A stretch of 64,000 nt of DNA from positions 112,640-176,639 of the forward strand of contig NZ_KB912880.1 in assembly GCF_000383875.1 (NCBI RefSeq). The letters are read 5' to 3'. Each line of letters starts with the position of its first letter. Positions within the stretch are counted from its first letter, which is position 1. Position numbers and translations under genes: made by a program. Shown piece by piece: positions 8,305 to 17,508 of the stretch. The notes below the pieces were generated by a model. The model was not told where the DNA came from. It ran no database searches and was given only the letters and a program-made list of their open reading frames with translations. This DNA comes from Caldibacillus debilis DSM 16016. Its GTDB lineage: Bacteria; Bacillota; Bacilli; Bacillales; Caldibacillaceae.

Positions 8305-9063
8305 ATGGAGTACATTTACGCAGTTTTCGTCCTGTTGTACGGCATGGTTTTCGGATCCTTTTTCAATGTCGTCGGCATGCGGACGGCCAAAGGGCAATCG
8401 GTCATCCGGCCCCGTTCCTCTTGCCCGGCCTGCCGCACCCCGTTGACGTGGAAAGAGCTCGTTCCCCTCTTTTCCTATCTTTTTTTAAGGGGCCGGTGCC
8501 GGACATGCGGCGCGAAGATTTCCTTCCTTTATCCCGCAACGGAGCTTTTGACGGGGCTCCTGTTTTCCCTGTCCTACCTGCAATTCGGTTTTTCCTGGGA
8601 GTGGCTGCAAGCCCTCGTTTTCCTTTCCTTATTGATGATCGTGACCGTTTCCGACCTGGATTCCATGATCATCCCCAACCGGGTGTTGCTCGTTTTTTCC
8701 CTTTTGTTCCTCGTCATCCGGCTGGCCGACCCGCTCGTTCCGTGGTGGGATTCCTTGGCCGGTGCCCTTCTCGGCTTTTCCGTGCTGTATCTGTTGGCCG
8801 CCGTCACCCGGGGCGGCATGGGCGGCGGCGATATCAAGCTGTTTTTCGTCCTCGGCCTGTTTCTCGGGACGAAAAAGGTATTGCTCACCCTGTTTTTTGC
8901 TTCCTTCCTCGGGACCCTTTTCGGACTGCTGTTGATCGCCTTGAAGAAATTCCGGCGAAAAAAACCGGTGCCCTTTGCCCCCTTTATCGGCGCGGGCGCT
9001 TGGATCGCCTATCTTTACGGCGACCGGCTGCTGGCATGGTATTTGTCCACATTTCTACAATGA
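8305..9063 (+). CDS. pilD: prepilin peptidase / N-methyltransferase (PilD/ComC type)
   Basis: A 252-residue polytopic membrane aspartyl protease. The N-terminal methyltransferase/zinc domain shows CPAC..PLTWKELVPLFSYL...GRCRTCG (two CxxC pairs). The catalytic aspartates lie in VSDLDSMIIPN and GGGDIKLF. It cleaves leaders of class III-signal pilins such as the PilA encoded here, and probably competence pseudopilins elsewhere. It corresponds to B. subtilis comC, which likewise precedes spoIIB. Start ATG 8305 lies 9 nt after GGTAGGG. Confidence 0.93.
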   Translation: MEYIYAVFVLLYGMVFGSFFNVVGMRTAKGQSVIRPRSSCPACRTPLTWKELVPLFSYLFLRGRCRTCGAKISFLYPATELLTGLLFSLSYLQFGFSWEWLQALVFLSLLMIVTVSDLDSMIIPNRVLLVFSLLFLVIRLADPLVPWWDSLAGALLGFSVLYLLAAVTRGGMGGGDIKLFFVLGLFLGTKKVLLTLFFASFLGTLFGLLLIALKKFRRKKPVPFAPFIGAGAWIAYLYGDRLLAWYLSTFLQ

Positions 9064-9181
9064 TCAATCCCTGCGGCGAAATTTCCCGAATTCCCCGAAG
9101 GACAAGGCGACAAAAGTCTTGTTCTTTTTTTTTCGATCTGTGATAGGATGAAACAAAGCTTCGGAAGGGGAGGCAGGCAGT

Positions 9182-10111
9182 ATGGACAAACTTCCGGAAA
9201 AAATCGTCATCAAAATCAACGGGGAAGCAAAAAATGATTCGGAAGGCGGATCCCTTTCCCAAACGCCGGAGAAGGAAATCGCCGCAGGGAAAGCGGAGGC
9301 GCCGGCAACGGACGGACGGAAAACAAGAAAAATGCCGCCGGCGATTTGGCGCAATTCTTACCGCCCGAAAAGAAAAACGGGGACGGGCGGCCGGAAAAAT
9401 GCCCCTTACCCGGCTTTCGCCGCCGTCGGAGCGGCGGTGGCCGCCGGCATTTTGATCGGCTTTTTCCTGCTGAACCTCATGCTCAAGGAAGAGCAGCCGA
9501 ACCGGGAAAACGCGGCAGCCCCCAAGGAACCGGCGGCGGAGGCGGCGGAAACGGCCGAATTGCCGGAAATGGCCTTCTATATCTTCCAAGCCGGTTATTT
9601 TAAAAATGAAGATTCCTTGAACAAGATGGTGGAAGATTTAAAGGGTAAAAATCTGTCGGCAAAAACGGTGAAGGATGCGGACCATTACCGGGTATTCATC
9701 GGGGTTGCCGATTCCTTGGAAAGGGGAAAGGAGATGCGGAAAAGCCTCTCCCTTTATTCGGAAACGTGGCCGGCGGAGGTGAAGGCGGGGGAAAAACGGA
9801 TCGCCCGGCTGACCCGGGAGGAGAAAATCTTTTTGGAAAAGGCGCCGAAGATTTACAAACGGCTGGTGGAAAAAGCGGTGAGCCGGTATTTGAACTCCCC
9901 GTCCGCCGTATCCGACGCGGAGATCCTCCGGGACATGGAAGAGATCCGGGCGATGGAATTGAAAAACGAAAAGGTGCTGCGGCTGAGGAATGCCCTTGTG
10001 AACGCTTATCAGCAATGGGAAGGGTTCGAAAAAGCGGGGAAGGAAAAAGCGTGGCGGCACATCCAGGAAAACTTGACGGATTTTGTTGAAGCCTATTTTC
10101 ATCTTTCATGA
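9182..10111 (+). CDS. spoIIB: stage II sporulation protein B-like, SPOR domain
   Basis: A 309-residue protein. The N-terminal ~85 residues are a hydrophilic cytoplasmic region starting MDKLPEKIVIKINGE, and a single membrane anchor follows (AVGAAVAAGILIGFFLLNLML). A SPOR-like repeat region comes next (FYIFQAGYFKNEDSLNKMVEDLKGKNLSAKTV...YRVFIG), then a charged C-terminal part. In B. subtilis SpoIIB localises to the sporulation septum and promotes septal peptidoglycan thinning. Position between the prepilin peptidase and radC/mreB matches B. subtilis. SD-like GGGGAGGC lies just upstream. Confidence 0.82.
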   Translation: MDKLPEKIVIKINGEAKNDSEGGSLSQTPEKEIAAGKAEAPATDGRKTRKMPPAIWRNSYRPKRKTGTGGRKNAPYPAFAAVGAAVAAGILIGFFLLNLMLKEEQPNRENAAAPKEPAAEAAETAELPEMAFYIFQAGYFKNEDSLNKMVEDLKGKNLSAKTVKDADHYRVFIGVADSLERGKEMRKSLSLYSETWPAEVKAGEKRIARLTREEKIFLEKAPKIYKRLVEKAVSRYLNSPSAVSDAEILRDMEEIRAMELKNEKVLRLRNALVNAYQQWEGFEKAGKEKAWRHIQENLTDFVEAYFHLS

Positions 10112-10430
10112 GGCGGGTTCGGACTTTTCTCCCGGCAGAAGGGCGGGATTTTCCCTTTATTTCCGCGGAAAAATGAAAAGATTTAATGGAGACGTAAAGG
10201 AAAAGTAAAATTTGTGTCGTTGTTTGTCGAGGGCGGCTTTGATAGGATTATGTTACGCAATCTTTTTTCGGGAAGATCCGTGAAACGGCGGATCGGCCCG
10301 CTGCCGCAAAAGCATCGTTTTCTGTTCATCGGCGGGGCTTAACGCCTTTTTTCTTTGCCATTTTTACCTGAAAAAAACTGTAACACGGAATGCAAAGGGT
10401 ATAGTAAAATCAAAGGGGAGGGAAGAGCCT
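10112..10430. other. intergenic gap where maf is expected
   Basis: About 320 nt without a supported gene. In B. subtilis the nucleotide pyrophosphatase gene maf lies between spoIIB and radC; no maf-like frame is visible here. A possible promoter-like pair, TTGTCG (10225) and ATTATG-type sequence about 17 nt later, lies in the middle. Confidence 0.5.
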
Positions 10431-10445
10431 ATCAAGCAAGCGCTC

Positions 10446-11117
10446 ATGATCCGGGACGTTCCGAAAGAGGAAAGGCCGAGGGAGCGATTTATCCGGTACG
10501 GCCCGAAAAGTTTATCGAATCAGGAATTATTGGCGATTCTCCTCAGAACCGGAACAAGATCCGAATCGGTGCTTCAGCTTGCCCAGCGGCTCCTGATTCG
10601 CTTCGAAGGCTTGCATCTCCTGAAAGATGCCACCCTGGAAGAATTGACAAAAATTGAAGGGATCGGAGAAGCGAAGGCGATCCAGATTTTGGCCGCCATC
10701 GAACTGGGGAGAAGGATCGGCAATATCGCCCAGCAGGAGCGGTACGTGATTCGTTCCCCCGAAGACGGGGCAAGATATTTAATGGAAGAGATGCGTTTTC
10801 TCACCCAGGAACATTTTGTCTGCCTGTATTTGAACACGAAAAACCAGGTGATCCACAAGCAGACGGTATTCATCGGCAGCTTGAACGCCTCCATCGTCCA
10901 TCCCCGGGAAATTTTTAAAGAGGGATTGAAGCGGTCCGCCGCCTCCATCATCTGTTTCCACAATCATCCGAGCGGGGATCCCACGCCCAGCCGCGAGGAT
11001 ATCGACGTCACGAAAAGGCTGAAGGAATGCGGGAAGATCCTCGGCATCGAATTGCTGGACCATATCATCATCGGCGACAGAAAATATATCAGCTTGAAAG
11101 AAAAAGGCTACTTGTAA
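10446..11117 (+). CDS. radC: RadC family protein (JAB/MPN domain)
   Basis: A 223-residue protein with an N-terminal helix-hairpin-helix region (LTKIEGIGEAKAIQILAAIELGRRI) and a C-terminal JAB metalloprotease-like domain with HNHPSGDPTPS and the upstream Glu. The precise biochemical role of RadC is unsettled; the old 'DNA repair' label is not well supported. Start problem: ATG 10446 has no ribosome site, whereas GGGGAGGG (10415-10422) is spaced 8 nt ahead of an in-frame ATC at 10431 (adds IKQAL). Either initiation is inefficient at ATG or a non-canonical ATC start is used. maf is missing upstream. Confidence 0.88.
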   Translation: MIRDVPKEERPRERFIRYGPKSLSNQELLAILLRTGTRSESVLQLAQRLLIRFEGLHLLKDATLEELTKIEGIGEAKAIQILAAIELGRRIGNIAQQERYVIRSPEDGARYLMEEMRFLTQEHFVCLYLNTKNQVIHKQTVFIGSLNASIVHPREIFKEGLKRSAASIICFHNHPSGDPTPSREDIDVTKRLKECGKILGIELLDHIIIGDRKYISLKEKGYL

Positions 11118-11128
11118 CACTAGGATTT

Positions 11129-11158
11129 TTGGCAAGTCTCATGTATAATAATTATTAT
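11129..11158 (+). promoter_or_regulatory. candidate SigA promoter for mreB
   Basis: TTGGCA at 11129-11134 and TATTAT at 11153-11158, spaced 18 nt, lie about 110 nt upstream of the mreB start. The surrounding TAATAATTATTAT tract is AT-rich against a GC-rich background. Confidence 0.4.
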
Positions 11159-11267
11159 GGATTTTTCATCTTTTTGACCGAAACAGGAATACTTTTTCCC
11201 AAAAGCGCAAATGCAGTCAGAAAGCGTGCATCATGAGAAAATTGGATCGGAAAGGGAGATACGGACA

Positions 11268-12290
11268 ATGTTCGGATTAGGCACCAAAGATTTGGGAATC
11301 GATTTGGGAACAGCCAATACCCTCGTCTATATAAAAGGGAAAGGAATTGTCGTGAGGGAGCCCTCCGTCGTGGCCATCCAAACGGATACGAAGCAGATCG
11401 TCGCCGTCGGGAACGATGCGAAAAACATGATCGGCAGAACCCCGGGGAACGTGGTCGCATTAAGGCCGATGAAGGACGGGGTGATCGCCGACTATGAAAC
11501 GACGGCGAAGATGATGAAGTATTTCATCAACCGGGCGTTGAAAGGGAAGAACGGTTTTGGCCGCAAACCGTACGTGATGGTGTGCGTTCCTTCGGGAATC
11601 ACCGCCGTGGAAGAGCGGGCGGTGATCGATGCGACCCGCCAGGCCGGGGCGCGGGATGCTTACACGATCGAGGAACCCTTTGCCGCCGCCATCGGGGCGG
11701 ACCTGCCCGTCTGGGAGCCGACCGGGAGCATGATTGTGGACATCGGGGGAGGCACGACGGAAGTAGCCATCATCTCCCTCGGGGGGATCGTCACGAGCCA
11801 GTCGATCCGCGTCGCCGGCGACGAAATGGACGAGGCGATCATCAATTACATCCGGAAAAATTACAATTTGCTGATCGGTGACCGTACGGCGGAGACGATC
11901 AAATTGGAGATCGGTTCGGCAGGCATGCCCGAAGGCATCGGAAGCATGGAGATCCGCGGCCGGGATCTCGTCACCGGCCTTCCGAAAACGATCGAAATCA
12001 CGGCCGAGGAGATCGCCCAAGCCCTCCATGATACGGTGTACGCCATCGTGGAAACGGTCAAGCTGACGCTGGAAAAGACGCCGCCCGAATTGGCGGCCGA
12101 CATCATGGACCGGGGCATCGTTTTGACCGGGGGAGGCGCCCTGTTGAGAAATTTGGATAAAGTGATCAGCGATGAAACGAAGATGCCGGTTTTAATTGCG
12201 GAAAATCCGCTGGATTCGGTGGCCATCGGCACCGGGAAGGCCCTCGAAAATATCGACCTGTTCAAAAACAAGGTCAGAAACTCGCGGTGA
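11268..12290 (+). CDS. mreB: rod shape-determining actin homologue MreB
   Basis: A 340-residue bacterial actin that polymerises along the membrane and organises sidewall peptidoglycan synthesis. N-terminal [19 protein letters not shown] carries the phosphate-1 motif; [18 protein letters not shown] is phosphate-2; the adenosine motif is [14 protein letters not shown] 11268 is chosen because AAAGGGAG precedes it and homologues start [14 protein letters not shown]; the frame is open 19 codons further upstream. It heads mreBCD-minCD as in B. subtilis. Confidence 0.96.
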   Translation: MFGLGTKDLGIDLGTANTLVYIKGKGIVVREPSVVAIQTDTKQIVAVGNDAKNMIGRTPGNVVALRPMKDGVIADYETTAKMMKYFINRALKGKNGFGRKPYVMVCVPSGITAVEERAVIDATRQAGARDAYTIEEPFAAAIGADLPVWEPTGSMIVDIGGGTTEVAIISLGGIVTSQSIRVAGDEMDEAIINYIRKNYNLLIGDRTAETIKLEIGSAGMPEGIGSMEIRGRDLVTGLPKTIEITAEEIAQALHDTVYAIVETVKLTLEKTPPELAADIMDRGIVLTGGGALLRNLDKVISDETKMPVLIAENPLDSVAIGTGKALENIDLFKNKVRNSR

Positions 12291-12311
12291 TGCAATTAAG
12301 AGGTGTACATC

Positions 12312-13184
12312 ATGCCGCAATTTTTCACAAATAAGCGCTTGATCCTTTTATTTGTCGGGATTATTTTACTCGTGGCGTTGATCGGTTTTTCGCTGAGGGA
12401 GAGGGATCATCTGTCATGGCCTGAGCAGTTTGTAAAAGACACTGCCGGCTTTGTGCAATATCTCGTAGCAAAGCCCGCACATTCGGTTGCGGGTTTTTTT
12501 GAAAACATCCGGGACATTCAAAACACCTACAAAGAAAACGAAGTCCTGAAAAAACATCTTGAAGAATATGCCCAACTGAAGGTGGAAAACGACCGGCTGA
12601 AAAAGGAAAACGAAGAGCTGAAGGCGATCTTGGAAACGGAGAAGGATCTCTCTTCCGTAAAGACCATCCACGCTTCCGTCATCGCCCGGAATCCCGAACG
12701 TTGGAACGAAAGCCTCATCATCAACAAGGGGGAAGTCCACGGGATCAAAAAGGATATGGCCGTCGTCACCGCGGGAGGCATGATCGGAAAGATTTCCAGC
12801 ACCGGCAAAACCACGTCGACGGTCCAGCTTTTGACGACCCTTGACCGGACGAACCGGATCCACGTCGCCATTCAAGGGAAGAAGGATGTTTACGGTCTGG
12901 TGGGAGGCTATGACGAAGAGACGCAAATGCTTCTCGTCAAGGAAATCCCCAAGGATAAAAAAGTGAAAAAAGGGCAGAAGGTGATCACCTCCGGATTTGG
13001 CGGGGTATTTCCGAAAGGCCTTTACATAGGGGTTTTGGAAAAGGTCGAACCGGACCAATACGGCTTGACGCAAACCGGGTACATAAAACCCGCGGCCAAT
13101 TTTTACAATATCGAAAATGTGCTCGTCGTTGAGCGGCTCATGGAGATGCCCGACAACGAAGAAGACCGGGTGGACGGATCATGA
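12312..13184 (+). CDS. mreC: rod shape-determining protein MreC
   Basis: A 290-residue bitopic protein: one N-terminal transmembrane helix (LILLFVGIILLVALIGFSL), a periplasmic coiled coil rich in Lys/Glu/Leu (about 70-115), then the double beta-barrel domain (VIARNPERWNESLIINKG ... VITSGFGGVFPKGLYIG). It bridges MreB/MreD to penicillin-binding proteins. ATG 12312 is favoured over GTG 12303 because AGAGGTG lies at the right distance. The stop overlaps the mreD start. Confidence 0.94.
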   Translation: MPQFFTNKRLILLFVGIILLVALIGFSLRERDHLSWPEQFVKDTAGFVQYLVAKPAHSVAGFFENIRDIQNTYKENEVLKKHLEEYAQLKVENDRLKKENEELKAILETEKDLSSVKTIHASVIARNPERWNESLIINKGEVHGIKKDMAVVTAGGMIGKISSTGKTTSTVQLLTTLDRTNRIHVAIQGKKDVYGLVGGYDEETQMLLVKEIPKDKKVKKGQKVITSGFGGVFPKGLYIGVLEKVEPDQYGLTQTGYIKPAANFYNIENVLVVERLMEMPDNEEDRVDGS

Positions 13185-13717
13185 AGAAATGGCTGATCGT
13201 TCTGGTTGCCTGCCTGCTGTTTGCCGTTGACGGAAATTTTGCCAACTTTTTCCCTGGCCATCTGTTTTCCGCATACGGACTGGCTGCCCCCCGGTTTTTA
13301 TTCGTTTTTATCCTGCTTGTCGCCATCTATTACGATGCGAAAACGGCCCTGGTTTACGCTGCCGTTTTCGGGCTGATCACCGATTTCGTGTTCACGGAAA
13401 TTTACGGGATCTACCTGTTCTGGTATCCCGCGGCCGTTTATCTCGTTTCCAAAATCATGAAAGTCCTCCATTCCAATTGGTTCATCGTCATGGTCGTTAC
13501 CCTTTTTGCCATTTCCGTTCTCGAAGGAGGCCTTTATTTGTTTTACTCCATCCTGACCCCGCTTTCCTTTTCGGCGGAAGAATTTTTCCGGTACCGATTT
13601 TTCCCCACCTTATACGTGAATCTCGTTTTCTATTTGGTTGCCGCTTTTCCGCTTCGGAAAGGATTGTCGGTGTTAAAAAGGGAAAAGGATGAGGAAAGAA
13701 GCATTTTTGATGCCTAG
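13181..13717 (+). CDS. mreD: rod shape-determining protein MreD
   Basis: A 178-residue, highly hydrophobic protein with about five transmembrane segments, typical of MreD. It overlaps mreC by 4 nt (ATGA), the usual coupling. Sequence itself is poorly conserved in the family; position in mreBCD makes the call secure. Confidence 0.9.
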   Translation: MKKWLIVLVACLLFAVDGNFANFFPGHLFSAYGLAAPRFLFVFILLVAIYYDAKTALVYAAVFGLITDFVFTEIYGIYLFWYPAAVYLVSKIMKVLHSNWFIVMVVTLFAISVLEGGLYLFYSILTPLSFSAEEFFRYRFFPTLYVNLVFYLVAAFPLRKGLSVLKREKDEERSIFDA

Positions 13718-14007
13718 TTTCGCGCACGCTGGCTGCCTTTCCCCCGGGAAAGGAGGAAAATCCGGTTTCGCCGGTTCCCGTCCCTTTCATTTTCTGTTTT
13801 TTGGCGGCTTTTCCGAATCCCGCAGGAGGAAGGCGCGGCAGGGCCTTTTCATGGTTTCCGGCCGGACGGGGGCAGAGCTCCTTTCCGGACGGCGGAAGGA
13901 TGATGAAGAGGGCTGCCATTCGAGGTTTTTTGCGGCAATTGTGGCAAGGAAAAGAGGATTCACCCCGGCTTTTGTTGAAATTTATTTTGTTGAGGTGAAC
14001 TTCTAGC

Positions 14008-14688
14008 ATGATCAAATCGCAGAATGTGATGATAAAGGGGACAAAAGACGGGATTCTTTTGCGCTTGGACGATTCCTGTTCCTTTCAGGATCTGATGCGC
14101 GAACTGGAAGCGAAGCTTTCCTTCCAAAGATGGGAAGAGGAAGAGTCCCATAAGATCAGCGTGCGCGTCCACACGGGGAACCGGTATTTGTCGGAGGATC
14201 AGAGGGAAGAGCTGGAGAAACTGATCCGCAGCGCCAAACATTTGATCATCGAATCGATCGAATCCGACGTCATGCTGAAATCCGAATGGGAAAGAAAAAA
14301 AAGGGAGTCGGAGATCAGCCTCGTGAACAAAATCGTCCGTTCGGGGCAGATTTTGGAAACGCCCGGGGATCTTCTCCTGGTTGGCGATGTCAATCCCGGC
14401 GGCGTCGTCCGCGCCGGTGGAAATATTTTTATTCTCGGGGCATTGAGCGGAACCGCCCATGCGGGCTGCTACGGAAACAGCGAGGCGGTGATTTGCGCCG
14501 CAAAGATGAATCCGTCCCAACTGCGGATTTCCGAATATGTTTCGCTCGCTTCCGACCTTGCGGGGGAACACGGCCGCGAAACGGCATGCGCCTTTCTCGG
14601 TCCGGACAACGAGATCGTGATCGAAGGTCTGCACGCGTTAAAGGGTGTACGGCCGCAATTGAACCGTTTTATGGAAGGGGGATTCTAA
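14008..14688 (+). CDS. minC: septum site-determining protein MinC
   Basis: A 226-residue FtsZ-assembly inhibitor. The N-terminal domain starts VMIKGTKDGILLRLDDSCSF. The C-terminal right-handed beta-helix has the signature GDLLLVGDVNPGGVVRAGGN and IFILGALSGTAHAGCYGN. It acts with MinD at the poles. GAGGTGA lies about 10 nt before ATG 14008. A 290-nt non-coding spacer separates it from mreD. minD follows after only 2 nt. Confidence 0.94.
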   Translation: MIKSQNVMIKGTKDGILLRLDDSCSFQDLMRELEAKLSFQRWEEEESHKISVRVHTGNRYLSEDQREELEKLIRSAKHLIIESIESDVMLKSEWERKKRESEISLVNKIVRSGQILETPGDLLLVGDVNPGGVVRAGGNIFILGALSGTAHAGCYGNSEAVICAAKMNPSQLRISEYVSLASDLAGEHGRETACAFLGPDNEIVIEGLHALKGVRPQLNRFMEGGF

Positions 14689-14690
14689 TC

Positions 14691-15494
14691 GTGGGTGAGG
14701 CGATTGTGATTACTTCCGGAAAAGGCGGCGTCGGAAAGACGACAACTTCGGCCAATATCGGAACGGCCTTGGCGCTGCAGGGAAAGAGGGTCTGTCTTGT
14801 CGATACGGATATCGGTTTGAGGAATTTGGACGTCGTCATGGGCCTGGAAAACCGGATCATTTACGACTTGGTCGACGTGGCGCTGGAGCGCTGCAAACTT
14901 CATCAGGCGCTGATCAAGGATAAGCGCTTCGAAGACAGGCTGTATTTATTGCCCGCGGCCCAGACGAGCGATAAGACCGCCGTAACCCCGCAGCAGATGA
15001 AAAAGATCATCCAGGAACTGAAGCGGGATTTCGATTATGTGATTATCGACTGCCCGGCGGGCATCGAACAAGGGTTTAAAAACGCGATATCCGGTGCGGA
15101 CCAGGCCCTTGTCGTGACGACGCCGGAAGTTTCGTCAGTCCGGGACGCCGACCGGATCATCGGCCTTTTGGAAAAGGAAGAGATTGAACCGCCCAAATTG
15201 ATCATCAACCGGATCCGCCCCCATATGGTCAAAAACGGGGATATGCTGGACATCGAGGAAATTACGAGCCATCTGGCCATCGATTTGATCGGCATCGTCG
15301 CCGATGATGAAGAAGTCATCAAAGCCTCCAACCAGGGGGAACCGATCGCCTTGAATCCCAATTCCAAGGCCGGGATCGCGTACCGGAACATCGCCAGGAG
15401 GATCCTGGGCGAATCGGTGCCGCTCCAGTCTTTGGAAAGTGAGAAAACGGGGGTCTTTACAAAAATCAAAAGATTTTTCGGCGTGAAGGCTTAA
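14691..15494 (+). CDS. minD: septum site-determining ATPase MinD
   Basis: A 267-residue ParA/MinD-family ATPase. Deviant Walker A is GKGGVGKTTTSANIG, followed by DTDIGLRNLDVVMGLENR and Walker B YVIIDCPAGIE. The C-terminal amphipathic membrane-targeting helix is FTKIKRFFGVKA. GTG 14691 is chosen: homologues begin MGEAIVITSGKGG and GGAAGGGGG precedes it. The same frame runs 135 codons further upstream under minC, but that part is a shadow of minC. Confidence 0.95.
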   Translation: MGEAIVITSGKGGVGKTTTSANIGTALALQGKRVCLVDTDIGLRNLDVVMGLENRIIYDLVDVALERCKLHQALIKDKRFEDRLYLLPAAQTSDKTAVTPQQMKKIIQELKRDFDYVIIDCPAGIEQGFKNAISGADQALVVTTPEVSSVRDADRIIGLLEKEEIEPPKLIINRIRPHMVKNGDMLDIEEITSHLAIDLIGIVADDEEVIKASNQGEPIALNPNSKAGIAYRNIARRILGESVPLQSLESEKTGVFTKIKRFFGVKA

Positions 15495-15891
15495 ATTTCC
15501 CCGGCTTGCGGCATGGCCGGGAGAACCTGCCTTTTCGCCACGGAAAAGGCGGGCTGCGGCATACCGGTTTCCCGGCCCTTTGCGGCCAGTTTCCGTCGGG
15601 TGCCGGTTTGCCGTCCCCGCTTTTTCGGCTTATCCGCGGGAAACGCCCCTTTCCGGATTTGACCGGATGTTCCGGTCTTGGCGGGAAGGGGTTTTTTATT
15701 TCCGCCGGCTGGGCAATGTCTTTCCCGTCCTTTGGTTCCCGGTCCCTTGCCGAAGGGGTTTTCCCGCGGCCCGCGGGATTTTTCCTTCTCCGGGAAAACC
15801 GGGTTTCGGCCCGATGCCTTTTTCCCCGATTTCGTCATACCCGGAAAGGACAGGTCATACACTGGTATAAAAAACAAAAGGGCTGATTTCC
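15495..15891. other. intergenic region upstream of spoIVFA
   Basis: About 400 nt with no supported gene. A CCCGGC/GCCGGG inverted repeat lies just after minD without a T-run. Close to spoIVFA the sequence GGTCATACACTGGTATAAAA resembles mother-cell SigE elements loosely, which would fit the known timing of spoIVF expression; this is inference. Confidence 0.4.
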
Positions 15892-16626
15892 ATGGGGAAC
15901 CGGAGAAAAGAATTGTTGAAAAGGATGGAGAAAAGGCGCCGGGAAATGATGCGCCGGCAAGGAAGAACCGTCGCCCAAATGCCCGTTCCTGATTATGAAG
16001 ACCCCTTTTTCGCCGGAGGAAAGGAGAAATCCTTCCTGCCCAGAAAGGAAGTTTTTCTGTTTAAAATTTTTGCCTCGGTGCTTCTCGTTTTTTTAACCGC
16101 CTTCATCTTCAAGCACCCGTCGGAAAAACTGGAACCGGTCCGCCGCGGGATCGGAAAAGCGATGGAAACGGAATTCCGGTTCGCCGCCGTTTCCCAATGG
16201 TACGAAAAAACCTTCGGAAATCCTTTGGCTTTGCTTCCCGACGGGAACGGGAAGAAGGATTCCGCCGGGCAGTACGCCCTTCCGGCCAGCGCGCGGATCG
16301 TCGAAGGGTTTCAGCAAGATAACCGGGGTGTGATCATCCGGACGGAAAAGGAAACGCCGGTGGAGGCGATCAAAAAAGGGGTCGTCATCTTTACCGGAGA
16401 AAAGGACAACCTCGGAAAGACGGTGATCGTCCAGCATCCCGACAATACGGAAAGCTGGTACGGGCACCTGGGTGAGATTTCCGTGCGGATCTATGAAGAG
16501 GTGGAGGCGGGGGAGGCGGTCGGCGCCGTCTCCGCCGCGGAGAATGAAGACTCGGGCGAATTCTACTTCGCCCTGAAAAAGGGCGAGCAATTCATCGACC
16601 CGATCCAGGTGATCAAATTTGAGTAA
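15892..16626 (+). CDS. spoIVFA: stage IV sporulation protein FA (SpoIVFA)
   Basis: A 244-residue protein with a basic cytoplasmic N-terminus (RRKELLKRMEKRRREMMRR), one transmembrane segment (VFLFKIFASVLLVFLTAFIF) and a C-terminal LytM/M23-like fold (GVVIFTGEKDNLGKTVIVQH ... SWYGHLGEISV). In B. subtilis it holds the SpoIVFB protease in an inactive complex with BofA in the outer forespore membrane and is cut by SpoIVB. The directly overlapping spoIVFB and the order after minCD confirm the call. Confidence 0.9.
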   Translation: MGNRRKELLKRMEKRRREMMRRQGRTVAQMPVPDYEDPFFAGGKEKSFLPRKEVFLFKIFASVLLVFLTAFIFKHPSEKLEPVRRGIGKAMETEFRFAAVSQWYEKTFGNPLALLPDGNGKKDSAGQYALPASARIVEGFQQDNRGVIIRTEKETPVEAIKKGVVIFTGEKDNLGKTVIVQHPDNTESWYGHLGEISVRIYEEVEAGEAVGAVSAAENEDSGEFYFALKKGEQFIDPIQVIKFE

Positions 16627-17479
16627 AATCCTCCCCCTTTTCATGAAAGTGAAGATCCACCCGCTCTTTTGGCTGGTGGCCGTCCCTGCGGCCTTGACCG
16701 CCCGTTTTTACGAATTGATCCTCCTTTTCCTCCTCGTTTTTATCCATGAATGGGGCCACGCGTTGGCGGCCTCTTTTTTTTCCTGGCGGGTGAAGGCGAT
16801 CCTGATCCTCCCCTTCGGGGGGTTGGTGGAAACCGATGAATTCGGGGGCCGCCCGATCCGCCAGGAAGCTTTGGTGGCCTTGGCGGGCCCGCTGCAGCAC
16901 CTATGGCTGGGCGGCCTCTTTCTCGTGCTCCACCGTTTCTCCCTGTTGTCCGATGCCGACCATGCGCTGCTGCAAAAATACAATTGGATGATTTTCTTTT
17001 TCAATTGTCTGCCGGTATATCCGCTGGACGGGGGGAAGATCTTCTACCTGGCCGCCGCCCTCGTTTCCCCGTTTTTTACGGCGTTCAAGCGAACGCTCGT
17101 CTCTTCCTTCGTGATTTTGACCATCCTTTTTGCCGCCATGCTCTTTTTTGCCCCGTACCATTTCAACGGCTGGGTCATCGCCCTTTTTTTGTACGCCGTC
17201 CTGTGGAGAACTTGGAAAAATCGGAATTACATATTCCTGCGGTTTTTGCTGGCGAAATATGCCGGGGCAGACGGGGCGAAGATCGGGCGTGAAAAGGGGA
17301 TCACCGCAAAGGCCAGCGAAAACATGCGGGCCGTGCTGGAAAAATTCCATCTCGGTTTCCGCCATACGGTCATTGTGAAAGGAAACGGCGAAGTGCTCGG
17401 CACTTTTGGAGAAAGGGAGCTGCTCGAGGCGTTTTTTACCGGCCCTTTTCGAAAGACGTTGAAAGATATGCTAAAATAG
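16619..17479 (+). CDS. spoIVFB: sporulation intramembrane metalloprotease SpoIVFB
   Basis: A 286-residue site-2-protease family enzyme that releases active SigK from pro-SigK. Zinc-binding HEWGH lies inside a transmembrane helix (LLFLLVFIHEWGHALAA); the second metal-ligand region reads NCLPVYPLDGGK. The C-terminus resembles a CBS domain. TTG 16619 is preferred because AGGTGA precedes it by 6 nt and it overlaps the spoIVFA stop, giving coupling; ATG 16643 (MKVKIHPLFW) is an alternative. Confidence 0.92.
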   Translation: MSKILPLFMKVKIHPLFWLVAVPAALTARFYELILLFLLVFIHEWGHALAASFFSWRVKAILILPFGGLVETDEFGGRPIRQEALVALAGPLQHLWLGGLFLVLHRFSLLSDADHALLQKYNWMIFFFNCLPVYPLDGGKIFYLAAALVSPFFTAFKRTLVSSFVILTILFAAMLFFAPYHFNGWVIALFLYAVLWRTWKNRNYIFLRFLLAKYAGADGAKIGREKGITAKASENMRAVLEKFHLGFRHTVIVKGNGEVLGTFGERELLEAFFTGPFRKTLKDMLK

Positions 17480-17508
17480 AAAGAAATTCCTGCTAAAGGT
17501 TGGTAATC

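Noticed and set aside
14286..14690. 135-codon N-terminal extension of MinD
   Set aside because: Out-of-frame shadow of minC; homologues and the ribosome site place the start at GTG 14691.
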